Shown here: positions 14,577 through 20,759 of the stretch, piece after piece
Layout of the letters: each line of letters begins with the position of its first letter
Position numbering within the stretch: position 1 is the stretch's first letter
NCBI GenBank assembly: GCA_948852375.1
Contig: CAQOYX010000015.1
Coordinates: 3,991 to 24,749 of the forward strand
Reading direction: 5' to 3'
Origin: an uncultured Clostridia bacterium
Lineage (GTDB): Bacteria; Bacillota_A; Clostridia; TANB77; CAG-508
DNA: 20,759 bases
Notes under the pieces: generated by a model
What the model was told of the DNA's origin: nothing
The model's database searches: none
What the model saw: the letters and a program-made list of their open reading frames with translations, nothing else
Position numbers and translations under genes: made by a program

Positions 14577-15284
14577 TTATTTTACTATTGTTCCAATTTT
14601 TTCACCTTTAACTATTTTTACCATGTTTTCTGGTTTGTCTATTCCGAATACCATTAATGGTATTTGATTATCTCGACATAATGCTGTTGCTGTTGAATCC
14701 ATTACTTTTAGGTCTTTTGTTAAAATATCTGTATATGATATTTCATCATATTTCATAGCATTAGGATCTACCTTCGGATCACTCGAATATACTCCATCTA
14801 TTGTTTTTGCCAGTAAGATAACTTCTGCATTTATTTCTGCTGCACGAAGTGCAGCTCCTGTATCTGTTGAAAAATACGGATTTCCTGTTCCACATGCAAA
14901 AATAACTACTCTTCCTCTTTCTAAATGTTTTACTGCTTTTCTACGAATATATGGTTCAGCAATTTGTCTCATTTCTATTGCTGTTTGTACTCTTGTTTTT
15001 AATCCCCTTGTTTCTAAGGCATCTTGAAGTGCTAATCCATTCATTGTTGTTGCAAGCATTCCCATATAATCTGATGTTGTTCTTTCCATTTGATGCCCAT
15101 ATTTTCCTCTCCAAAAGTTTCCTCCTCCTACAACAATTCCTACTTCTACTCCTAGATCTACTAATACTTTTACTTGATCACAAATACTGCCTATTGTATC
15201 TGCATCAATTCCTGTTTTTCTATCTCCTGCCAATGCTTCTCCACTTAACTTTAGTAATACTCTTTTATACTGCATATTTTCCAC
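14577..15284 (-). CDS. pyrH: UMP kinase
   Basis: 235 residues. [11 protein letters not shown] (10-20), [12 protein letters not shown] (about 50-61), the [12 protein letters not shown] signature and [16 protein letters not shown] (about 133-148) are diagnostic of bacterial UMP kinase, which makes UDP from UMP and ATP and is allosterically controlled. A GTG start at 15284 sits at a sensible distance from GGGAG; the ATG three codons later is too far. In many Bacillota pyrH sits between tsf and frr, which are absent here. CGG at 14646 is out of frame. The intergenic region to tmk holds only the tmk promoter and a T-rich stretch. Confidence 0.95.
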   Translation of the reverse strand: MENMQYKRVLLKLSGEALAGDRKTGIDADTIGSICDQVKVLVDLGVEVGIVVGGGNFWRGKYGHQMERTTSDYMGMLATTMNGLALQDALETRGLKTRVQTAIEMRQIAEPYIRRKAVKHLERGRVVIFACGTGNPYFSTDTGAALRAAEINAEVILLAKTIDGVYSSDPKVDPNAMKYDEISYTDILTKDLKVMDSTATALCRDNQIPLMVFGIDKPENMVKIVKGEKIGTIVK

Positions 15285-15380
15285 TTAAAATACACTCTCC
15301 CTTAAGTTATATTTTTACTTTTTCTATTTTATCATACAAATATAAATTTTTGCACTACTTTTTTAAGATTTTTTTAAAAT

Positions 15381-15440
15381 TATTGTGAATATATAAAAAT
15401 GGATTACAACATTGGCAATCCATTTTTATATATCACAATA
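15381..15440 (-). terminator. Long hairpin terminator after the AIM24 gene
   Basis: TATTGTGA-TATATAAAAATGGATT pairs over about 24 bases (15381-15405 with 15417-15440, one bulge) around an 11-base loop. It begins six bases after the stop of the AIM24 gene and separates it from pyrH. It is A+T-rich but very long. Confidence 0.6.
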
Positions 15441-15445
15441 ATATT

Positions 15446-16120
15446 CTATTTTGCTTGTCCAAGATATAATAAACTTGCAAGTTTTGAAACTGGCATTGTT
15501 TGTAAATACACTATACCTGGTCCTGTTAATGAAGTAACAAATAATCCTTCTCCACCAAATAAAATATTTTTTACACCTTTTACTGTTTCTATATCTAATT
15601 TTACATCTTGTGACATAGCTGCAACATATCCATTATCTACTTTTATTTTTTCTCCTGTAGCTAATTCTCTTTTTATTACATTTCCATCAATTTCTAAATA
15701 AACTTTACCAGGTCCTGTTATCTTTTGCATAATAAATCCTTCTCCGCCAAAGAAACCTGCTCCTAATTTTTTACGAAATTGCATTTTTATATCAACTGTT
15801 TTTTCAGAACATAAGAATGCACGTTTTTGTGCAATAATTGATTCTCCTTCTTTTAAGTCGAACTCTAAAATTTGTCCTGGAAAAGATGATGAAAATGCTA
15901 TTTCTGCATTATCTTTCTCTGCTGTATATAAATTCATGAAGATAGATTCTCCTGCAAATGCTCTTCCAATTCCTTTCATAATTCCACCATTAGTTGTTGT
16001 TTTCATTTCTATTCCATCATCCATCCAACTCATTCCGCCATTTTCTGTTATAACAGATTCTCCTTTTGCAAGCTTACAAACAACTGCTGGTAACATGTCT
16101 CCTACTATTTTTGCTTCCAT
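15446..16120 (-). CDS. AIM24/TIGR00266 family protein
   Basis: 224 residues of glycine-rich beta structure. The three-fold repeat of the family is visible: G-SVITENGGMSWMD near the N-terminus, GFFGGEGFIMQKITGPGKVYLEI (about 122-144) and NILFGGEGLFVTSLTGPGIVYLQT (about 185-208). Bacterial members are widespread soluble proteins of unknown role. The start has AAAGGGGG upstream. Two CGG triplets occur within GGC-GGA pairs, both out of frame. It is bounded by the insertion sequence upstream and a hairpin terminator downstream, so it is probably transcribed alone. Confidence 0.85.
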   Translation of the reverse strand: MEAKIVGDMLPAVVCKLAKGESVITENGGMSWMDDGIEMKTTTNGGIMKGIGRAFAGESIFMNLYTAEKDNAEIAFSSSFPGQILEFDLKEGESIIAQKRAFLCSEKTVDIKMQFRKKLGAGFFGGEGFIMQKITGPGKVYLEIDGNVIKRELATGEKIKVDNGYVAAMSQDVKLDIETVKGVKNILFGGEGLFVTSLTGPGIVYLQTMPVSKLASLLYLGQAK

Positions 16121-16297
16121 TATTAATTTCCCCCTTTAAATTTATAACTGAATTTATTTTATCACTTTTTTTAGGAAATGTATATATCTTTTTGTAAAAA
16201 AATTGTATAGTAATTGTGTAAGTGTCAATGATGTGAAACAAATTCATATAAAAAATGTAGTATCTTGAATTTGTTTTTCATTATGCACATAAATTTG

Positions 16298-17223
16298 TTA
16301 ATTCCGTCTTTTTTCTTTTGGTGTCAAATATCCTAATACTGCCATAGGTATGTTATTTGACCTTTTTAAATATGCTTTCCCTTGTTTTATCAAGTCTTCT
16401 AAGCTGTAAAATTTTAAATAGCTATAAAATCTTTCATTGTCGTTTCTATGACTTCTTTCTACTTTTCCATTATGCTCTGGTGTCCTTGGTCTTATCTTAT
16501 AATGCTTTATATTTAGATTATTTAACAATCTATCAATCGGATGCTTTTTCTTTATTTTTGCTTGATTATATCCAAATTCTGTTCCATTATCTGTTTGTAT
16601 TCTTTTTGGCTTATAACCATAATATTCTATACATCTTTTTACAAAGTCTACTGTATTCATCGGCGTTACTTCTTCATACCACCATAAATATCTTTCTCGA
16701 CTTGCTTCATCTATACATGTATATTGATAATATCTTTTATCTGTTGGCAAATTTGCTACTTTACATTCATTTGGCACATATTTTACATCTATTTGCCATT
16801 TTACTCCTATTTCCTTTGGTGTTTCATATCGTTTATTATGCTTTTTCTTTGATGTATTTTTTACTTCCATTCCTTTGTAAAATTTTATATTTAGTCGTTT
16901 CATTACCCTATACAATGATGTTATTTTCCTTATATATCCTTTTTTGCGCTTTAATTTATACCATAACTCATTTAACGTTATTCTTGGATTTCTTCTTACA
17001 TAATTTCTTATCCTCTTATTTCTTGATTGGTATGTGATTTTGGGTGTCTTGTTTTTGGTTTATGACTTTTATCTTCTAGACTTTCCTTTGTACCATAATA
17101 TTTTTTTACCCATCTCCATAATGAGTATCTTGATATATGATACTTCCTGCAAGTATATTCTATATCTCCATTATTTAAATATGTTTTTACTGCATTTTCT
17201 TTAGTTTTTAAATCATGTGGCAT
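16298..17223 (-). pseudogene. DDE transposase of the insertion sequence, frameshifted
   Basis: The N-terminal part (17223-17008) is a helix-turn-helix domain (CRKYHISRYSLWRWVKKYYG). The C-terminal part has the rve core: WQIDVKYV (first Asp), IQTDNGTEF (second Asp) and HNGKVERSHRNDNERF (Glu). The frame breaks near 17014-17019: CAA GAA ATA AGA GGA TAA, whereas one more A (AAG AGG ATA AGA AAT TAT) gives the continuous IKRIRNYVRRNPRITLNELW. This is a one-base loss in an A-rich run, or a -1 frameshift, and it does not involve CGG. The last codons are AGA CGG AAT TAA, an in-frame CGG whose reading has no visible consequence. The product would be about 305 residues if joined. Confidence 0.8.
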
Positions 17224-17254
17224 TTTCTGGTTTTTGTGATATACTATTATTCAT

Positions 17255-17319
17255 AAGTGATTCAAGTCCTTTCGTATAATTTGTTTTTTGACAATTCAAT
17301 TATACTACTTGAATCACTT
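17255..17319. repeat. 13-bp inverted repeat upstream of the transposase start
   Basis: AAGTGATTCAAGT (17255-17267) and ACTTGAATCACTT (17307-17319) are perfect inverted copies, about 30 bases upstream of the transposase start. The loop contains TTGTCA and TTATAC promoter-like elements. Such a structure can sequester the start region in transcripts read in from outside. Confidence 0.6.
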
Positions 17320-17442
17320 TTTTTCTATATTATTTTTTGTTTCACATCAATTGTAACACTACATAAATAAAATTATAGTTGATTATCCTAATTTAGAAAT
17401 ACATTTTAAATTTAGCAGTAATATTGATAATAGTGTAAAAGA

Positions 17443-17475
17443 AACGAAAAAACGAACAAGATAATTCGTCCGTTT
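17443..17475 (-). terminator. Displaced native terminator of the tRNA-Asn transcript
   Basis: On the minus strand AAACGGAC (17475-17468) pairs with GTTCGTTT (17457-17450, one G-T pair) around ten bases and runs into TTTTTTC. It lies two bases beyond the distal copy of the tRNA-Asn 3' end, exactly where the terminator of that tRNA would be before the island inserted. Confidence 0.6.
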
Positions 17476-17477
17476 AT

Positions 17478-17490
17478 ATGGCTCCTCTTG
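17478..17490. repeat. Distal attachment-site copy (13 bp of tRNA-Asn 3' end)
   Basis: ATGGCTCCTCTTG is identical to 20336-20348. On the minus strand it reads CAAGAGGAGCCAT, i.e. the acceptor 3' strand, discriminator G and CCA of tRNA-Asn. Confidence 0.75.
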
Positions 17491-17561
17491 CCTTTTTCTT
17501 TTTTAAATAAAAACCCTGTAACCTTGCTGTTGTCAATACTTTCAAACTTTCGTTTTTTTAT

Positions 17562-17614
17562 GTACGGTCGTTGTACAGTCGTGTGAAAGGTATCCCAAAA
17601 CCTTTGAAAGTATG
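17562..17614 (+). repeat. Left copy of an imperfect repeat with tandem GTACGGTCGT units
   Basis: The first 22 bases are two 11-base units, GTACGGTCGTT and GTACAGTCGTG. GAAAGTATG follows 23 bases later. The same layout, ungapped, occurs at 20147-20199. Possible arm-type integrase sites. The short open frame across this stretch (17412-17624) overlaps the attachment site and terminator and is not a credible gene. From 17364 to 17687 I see no gene. Confidence 0.6.
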
Positions 17615-17687
17615 CCCAAAACACTTATAGACTTCTCAACTTTCATTGCAATTATAACCTGATATATAAAAAAATAGTAATATCTTT

Positions 17688-18776
17688 TTAAATTGCTCCT
17701 TTTCTTGCATTACATTCTGTACATAGCATTTGACAATTATCTAGTGTTGTTTTTCCCCCTCTACTCCATGCTATAACATGATCTCCTTGCATTTCATTAA
17801 ACTTGAAATGTTTATTACATTTTACACATATTCCTTTTTGTTTTTCATATGCTTGTCGTTTTTCACTTTCTGTAAATGCACGAATATTTAGATATTTCTC
17901 TTTACCTGTTATTAAGTATGTGTAAATTCCTTTTTTATTTGTTACGTCATCATCTTGCATTAATCTTGACACTTCTTTTTCTAGCAAATCTGAATTATAA
18001 CTTTTGTCCTTATATTCATTATATAAAATACCCCAATCAATACCTTTCATTTCTTTTCTATAACTAGGAAATAGTACATTAATCCAGTTTATTACATTTT
18101 GGTAGTATATCCATAATTCGTTTGCATCATTATCATGCTGATGTTTTGACATATAATCTTCAATTGTTATGTTCTCTTTATTAGAAATCCACTTCAAAGC
18201 AGTTTCTAGATATTCTTGCCTAATTGTAGATCCACTCATATATTTTTCGCCAATTTGATATGCAGGACATGAAGTTTTACTAAAATGCCTCTTTGCATCT
18301 GTTAACCATTCGCCAGTATAGATAGCATTTCTTAATTCTTGGTCTGTTAGTTTTTCGCCTGCAATATTTATTATTTTAAACCAGTCCTGAATTTCTTTGT
18401 CATTTCCTTTGCAAAAATATATTAATAATTTATAGTCCAATATGTGCTGTTGCTCTGTTTCTGTCAGATTATGAAATGCTCTACTATTAATTGAAAAGTT
18501 ACCTGATACATATTCACAAATGCTTATTGTTCTTTGCTGTCCATCAAGTACCTCATAATTGTTATCATTGATAATCCAATACATAACATTTAAAGGAAAG
18601 TTACTATTAATACTATTTATTACTTCATTTCTTTGCTTTTCCTTATAAACAAACTCTCTTTGATATTTTGGTCTTATATTTAACTTACCTCCATATCCAA
18701 TAACTCCCTCTTCATCATTATTTAAGTAGCCCTTTACTACATCTTTAATTGCTATTTCTTTTAACTTTATTTCCAT
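17688..18776 (-). CDS. DUF262 (GmrSD/ParB-like) protein with C-terminal HNH nuclease
   Basis: 362 residues. The N-terminal DUF262 domain has RPKYQREFVY (35-44) and the diagnostic DGQQR at 78-82, the NTP-binding/hydrolysing motif shared with GmrS and ParB. The C-terminus is an HNH nuclease with CVKCNKHF, then GDHVIAWSRGGKTTLDNCQ (D-H ... N) and LCTECNARKG, giving a four-cysteine zinc site. DUF262-HNH proteins are found in type IV-like restriction and other phage-defence systems. It begins three bases after the stop of the methyltransferase gene, with its ribosome site (GGTGA) inside that gene, so the two are translationally coupled. It is likely the restriction or effector partner. No in-frame CGG. 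Confidence 0.85.
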   Translation of the reverse strand: MEIKLKEIAIKDVVKGYLNNDEEGVIGYGGKLNIRPKYQREFVYKEKQRNEVINSINSNFPLNVMYWIINDNNYEVLDGQQRTISICEYVSGNFSINSRAFHNLTETEQQHILDYKLLIYFCKGNDKEIQDWFKIINIAGEKLTDQELRNAIYTGEWLTDAKRHFSKTSCPAYQIGEKYMSGSTIRQEYLETALKWISNKENITIEDYMSKHQHDNDANELWIYYQNVINWINVLFPSYRKEMKGIDWGILYNEYKDKSYNSDLLEKEVSRLMQDDDVTNKKGIYTYLITGKEKYLNIRAFTESEKRQAYEKQKGICVKCNKHFKFNEMQGDHVIAWSRGGKTTLDNCQMLCTECNARKGAI

Positions 18777-18779
18777 TTT

Positions 18780-19895
18780 TTATTCATCACCATTCTTTCT
18801 AATTATTATTCTTGCATATGGTACTTTTGGATGACCTTCTTCATCTAATAAATATAAATCACCATCAACAGCACCTCTATGTTGTATTTCTTTTCTATAC
18901 TTCTTATGTTCTAATTTATAAGGTTTTACTCCTATTTCTAAGCCTGAATTAGAAATTCCTAATCCTATTATTTCAAATTGTTTTGGATTATATTTATCTA
19001 AAAATGTCATAGGTACTCCCATTTTTCCATTGTAATCATATGGTATATCTGTATACTTATTTATATTTATTGCATCATAATTTTCATATACTGGATACTC
19101 TTTTGGATTGTAATTTCTATATAATATTATTTTTTCTTTATGTTTCTTTACTTCTAAACTTGTAAACCAACATGAAGTTGCAACTCTAACCATTTTTTTA
19201 CCATTCACAATTTTATGATATTTTTCAAAACTATCTGGAACATAGAAATACATACCTACATTAAAATTTGTGTATCCTGTTCTCATTTTATCTTCTTTGA
19301 AAAGCTTAAAAATTTCTTTGTATGTTAATGCATTAGTATTTCCCATAATAATAAAATCTTTATTGTATTCTGTCAATTGTGATACATATTCCCTAAATAA
19401 ACTAAAAGGAGGATTCGTTACAACTATATCAGACTGTTTTAACAATTTAACACATTCTTCACTCCTAAAATCACCATCTTCTTTTAAAAGTTTCAATGTG
19501 TTTTTTTTATTTTTTAATAGATATTCAACATCTGTTAAATCTATCGCTCCATCTTTATTTGCATCCATAACTTCGCTTATTTCTATTTTATATGCTCTTT
19601 TTTCTTTAGGCTTTATATCTATTCCTTTAACATCAAAAATTGATAGTTGTGTTCCAATTATATGAGAACTTGAATGACACGTTGCAATCAATTTTTTTAA
19701 TCCTAGAAAATTAAAATTCATAGCGAAATATTTAAAAAAATTACTTTCATATGGATCATCACAATTGCATAATATAACTTTATTTTTAAATTGTTCTTTA
19801 TAATTACATAATTCTTTCTCTATATCTTCTAACTGTGTATAAAATTCATCGTTTTTTGCTTTGTTTGCTTGATGTAAATTTTCATTTCCAGACAT
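18780..19895 (-). CDS. EcoRI-family adenine-specific DNA methyltransferase
   Basis: 371 residues. KNDEFYTQLEDIEKEL (14-29), ILCNCDDPYESNFFKYF (41-57), LIATCHSS (69-76) and the catalytic NPPFSLFREY (161-170) follow the pattern of the M.EcoRI-type adenine methyltransferase family, which has an N-terminal FYTQ segment before the SAM site and NPPF as motif IV. It would add a methyl group to adenine in a recognition site that cannot be predicted here. It is the first gene of a two-gene operon with the DUF262-HNH protein, inside the tRNA-Asn island. The start has AGGAAGGG upstream and a possible TATAAT -10 near 19930. No CGG in the sense strand. Confidence 0.88.
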   Translation of the reverse strand: MSGNENLHQANKAKNDEFYTQLEDIEKELCNYKEQFKNKVILCNCDDPYESNFFKYFAMNFNFLGLKKLIATCHSSSHIIGTQLSIFDVKGIDIKPKEKRAYKIEISEVMDANKDGAIDLTDVEYLLKNKKNTLKLLKEDGDFRSEECVKLLKQSDIVVTNPPFSLFREYVSQLTEYNKDFIIMGNTNALTYKEIFKLFKEDKMRTGYTNFNVGMYFYVPDSFEKYHKIVNGKKMVRVATSCWFTSLEVKKHKEKIILYRNYNPKEYPVYENYDAININKYTDIPYDYNGKMGVPMTFLDKYNPKQFEIIGLGISNSGLEIGVKPYKLEHKKYRKEIQHRGAVDGDLYLLDEEGHPKVPYARIIIRKNGDE

Positions 19896-20071
19896 TTTTC
19901 TATTCCCTTCCTACTTTTTTATCTATTATATATTATCACAAAAACACAAAGATTAAAAGTATTCGACAAAAATTTAAAATATATCTAAAAATCTTAACAT
20001 ATTTCTAATATCTATTTTACTGATAAAATATATGTATCTATATAATTTAATCAAAATTCTAAAATTAATTG

Positions 20072-20116
20072 CTTCAAAAACGAATCCAACTATACAAGTA
20101 GGACTCGTTTTTGAAG
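20072..20116. terminator. Hairpin upstream of the methyltransferase gene
   Basis: CTTCAAAAACGAATCC (20072-20087) pairs with GGACTCGTTTTTGAAG (20101-20116) with one mismatch around a 13-base loop. It may insulate the island operon from rRNA-operon readthrough. I see no gene between 19896 and 20336. Confidence 0.5.
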
Positions 20117-20146
20117 TTCAGTTATATCAATATTTTCATAGTTTTC

Positions 20147-20199
20147 GTACGGTCGTTGTACGGTCGTGCCAAACATATTTGAACAAATGTGAAAGTATG
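20147..20199 (+). repeat. Right copy of the imperfect repeat with tandem GTACGGTCGT units
   Basis: GTACGGTCGTT is followed directly by GTACGGTCGTG, and GAAAGTATG comes 23 bases later, the same spacing as in the left copy at 17562. The first 22 bases differ from the left copy at one position. Confidence 0.6.
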
Positions 20200-20300
20200 T
20201 TGAAAAGCATGTATTATAAATTCTATAAATTAATTATATATCTGTAGCCTTTGACACTGTAGCTATATCCCAGTAATATCAATGCTTTTAGAATGACAAA

Positions 20301-20328
20301 ACCGAATACTAATATTTTAGCATTCGGT
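20301..20328 (-). terminator. Terminator downstream of tRNA-Asn (island-borne)
   Basis: On the minus strand ACCGAATGCTAA (20328-20317) pairs with TTAGTATTCGGT (20312-20301) around four bases and is followed by TTTTG. It lies inside the island's right end and would replace the displaced native terminator of the rRNA/tRNA transcript. Confidence 0.75.
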
Positions 20329-20335
20329 TAACATA

Positions 20336-20348
20336 ATGGCTCCTCTTG
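20336..20348. repeat. Proximal attachment-site copy at the tRNA-Asn 3' end
   Basis: ATGGCTCCTCTTG spans the encoded CCA and acceptor strand of tRNA-Asn and is identical to 17478-17490. Confidence 0.75.
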
Positions 20349-20412
20349 TTGGACTCGAACCAACGACCTATCGGTTAACAGCCGAGCGCTCTACCAACTG
20401 AGCTAAAGAGGA
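20337..20412 (-). tRNA. tRNA-Asn (anticodon GTT), CCA encoded
   Basis: The minus strand reads TCCTCTT for the acceptor stem, a standard D arm (AGCTCAGTTGGTAGAGC), anticodon arm CGGCT-GTTAA-CCG with GTT, and T arm GTTGG-TTCGAGT-CCAAC, closing with AAGAGGA, discriminator G and genomic CCA. It lies directly downstream of 5S rRNA, so it is probably co-transcribed with the rRNA operon. Confidence 0.96.
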
Positions 20413-20419
20413 ATATAAA

Positions 20420-20536
20420 CCTGGCGACAACCTATTTTTCCAGTAGGGTAACCCACAAGTATCTTCGGCACAATAGAGCTTAACTTCTGTGTTCGGTATG
20501 GGTACAGGTGTTTCCTCTATGTCATCATCACCAGAA
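20420..20536 (-). rRNA. rrf: 5S ribosomal RNA
   Basis: The minus strand starts near TTCTGGTGATGATGACAT, contains the conserved ACCCATACCGAACACAGAAG and GTTAAGCTCTATTGTGCCGA, and closes with GTCGCCAGG pairing with the start. About 117 bases, the expected size. The ends are approximate. Confidence 0.92.
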
Positions 20537-20628
20537 ATCTTTAGTGTTTAGCACACTCAAAAATACATAGATATATAATTACTTCTTCTCACTATTCTCT
20601 AGATTTATTTTTCCCTCTTTTTATTCGT

Positions 20629-20759
20629 GGTTAAGCCCTCGATTTATTAGTATTGGTCAGCTTAATACATTACTGCACTTACACCTCCAACCTATCTCCA
20701 CGTAGTCTACATGGAATCTTACTACCTTTCGGTATGGGAAATCTTATCTTAGGGTGGGC
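20629..20759 (-). rRNA. rrl: 23S ribosomal RNA, 3' end (cut by the window edge)
   Basis: The minus strand carries the conserved 3'-terminal 23S sequence: TTTCCCATACCGAAAGGTAG, GGAGGTGTAAGTGCAGTAAT, AGCTGACCAATACTAATA and GAGGGCTTAACC. The 3' end is placed near 20629. The 90-base spacer to 5S holds no tRNA that I can see. Confidence 0.93.

Larger units (their letters stand above)
16217..17363 (-). mobile_element. Insertion sequence with DDE transposase (IS481-like)
   Basis: The ends carry the inverted repeat TGATGTGAAACAAA (16229-16242 and, inverted, 17336-17349) with further AGTGT-CAA similarity outside it. The transposase fills the interior leftward. I could not identify a target-site duplication with confidence, so the outer limits are approximate. 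Confidence 0.75.
17478..20348. mobile_element. Integrase-less genomic island in the 3' end of tRNA-Asn
   Basis: A 13-base sequence from the tRNA-Asn 3' end (ATGGCTCCTCTTG, including the encoded CCA) occurs at both ends: 17478-17490 and 20336-20348. Between them are two cargo genes (DUF262-HNH and EcoRI-type methyltransferase) and an imperfect repeat near each end. There is no recombinase, so movement would need an integrase in trans. The native terminator outside the left copy supports insertion. Confidence 0.7.

Noticed and set aside
13361..17037. Long leucine/tyrosine-rich open frames on the plus strand opposite nadD, tmk, pyrH, AIM24 and the transposase
   Set aside because: They are antisense shadows of AT-rich genes with no ribosome sites or recognisable domains.
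17412..17624. 70-residue open frame on the minus strand
   Set aside because: It overlaps the attachment site, the displaced terminator and the repeat, has no ribosome site, and is better explained as non-coding island end.
20032..20247. 71-residue open frame on the plus strand
   Set aside because: It runs through the hairpin and the paired repeat and lacks a ribosome site.
1..20759. CRISPR array or retron-like structure
   Set aside because: No regularly spaced repeats and no reverse transcriptase or cas genes were seen.

Overview
The window (about 28% G+C by eye) looks like a chromosomal segment of an AT-rich, uncultured gut-type Bacillota, most likely a clostridial lineage. The grounds are strong AT codon bias, GGAGG ribosome sites, TTGACA-17-TATAAT promoters, and mobile genes typical of gut Clostridia (TnpV, MobV relaxase, Tn916-type Xis/Int). 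No gene fixes the species.

Layout. (1) 58-1260: a promoter and a flippase-like membrane protein gene whose frame changes twice. (2) 1434-8530: a composite, probably defective integrative element. It holds a relic of a large serine recombinase fused in frame to a truncated MobV relaxase, TnpV and a small acidic protein. A leftward operon follows (zinc-ribbon protein, HipA-like kinase, HipA-N/HipS-like protein, Nudix hydrolase). Then come a promoter overlapped by a dyad operator, an HTH protein, an excisionase and a tyrosine integrase. (3) 8586-9262: a small unknown gene, tRNA-Leu(CAA), a strong inverted repeat and a 5' half of another tRNA-Leu. (4) 9310-16120: leftward core genes: deoB (three frame changes), an 805-residue coiled-coil protein, a nadD-like gene, tmk, pyrH and an AIM24/TIGR00266 protein. 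(5) 16217-17363: an insertion sequence with a broken transposase. (6) 17478-20348: an integrase-less island inserted in the 3' end of tRNA-Asn, carrying a DUF262-HNH protein and an EcoRI-type adenine methyltransferase. (7) 20337-20759: tRNA-Asn, 5S rRNA and the 3' end of 23S rRNA, all leftward.

Main observation. Three otherwise well conserved genes (flippase, HipA-like kinase, deoB) are broken six times in all. Every break has the same form: an in-frame CGG codon sits where the family has a GGN glycine codon, and the protein continues in the +1 frame immediately after CGGN. So an extra C precedes a glycine codon at a codon boundary, six times out of six. The long intact genes contain no in-frame CGG, although CGG occurs in them out of frame. 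This suggests that CGGN is read as one glycine (quadruplet decoding or +1 frameshifting at CGG) in this organism. Three in-frame CGG codons in mobile or small genes appear to be read normally, so the rule is not absolute, and a systematic sequencing artefact must be excluded.

Other notable systems are the HipBST-like split kinase operon with a zinc-ribbon partner, and the small tRNA-Asn defence island, where both attachment sites, paired repeats and the displaced native terminator can all be seen.
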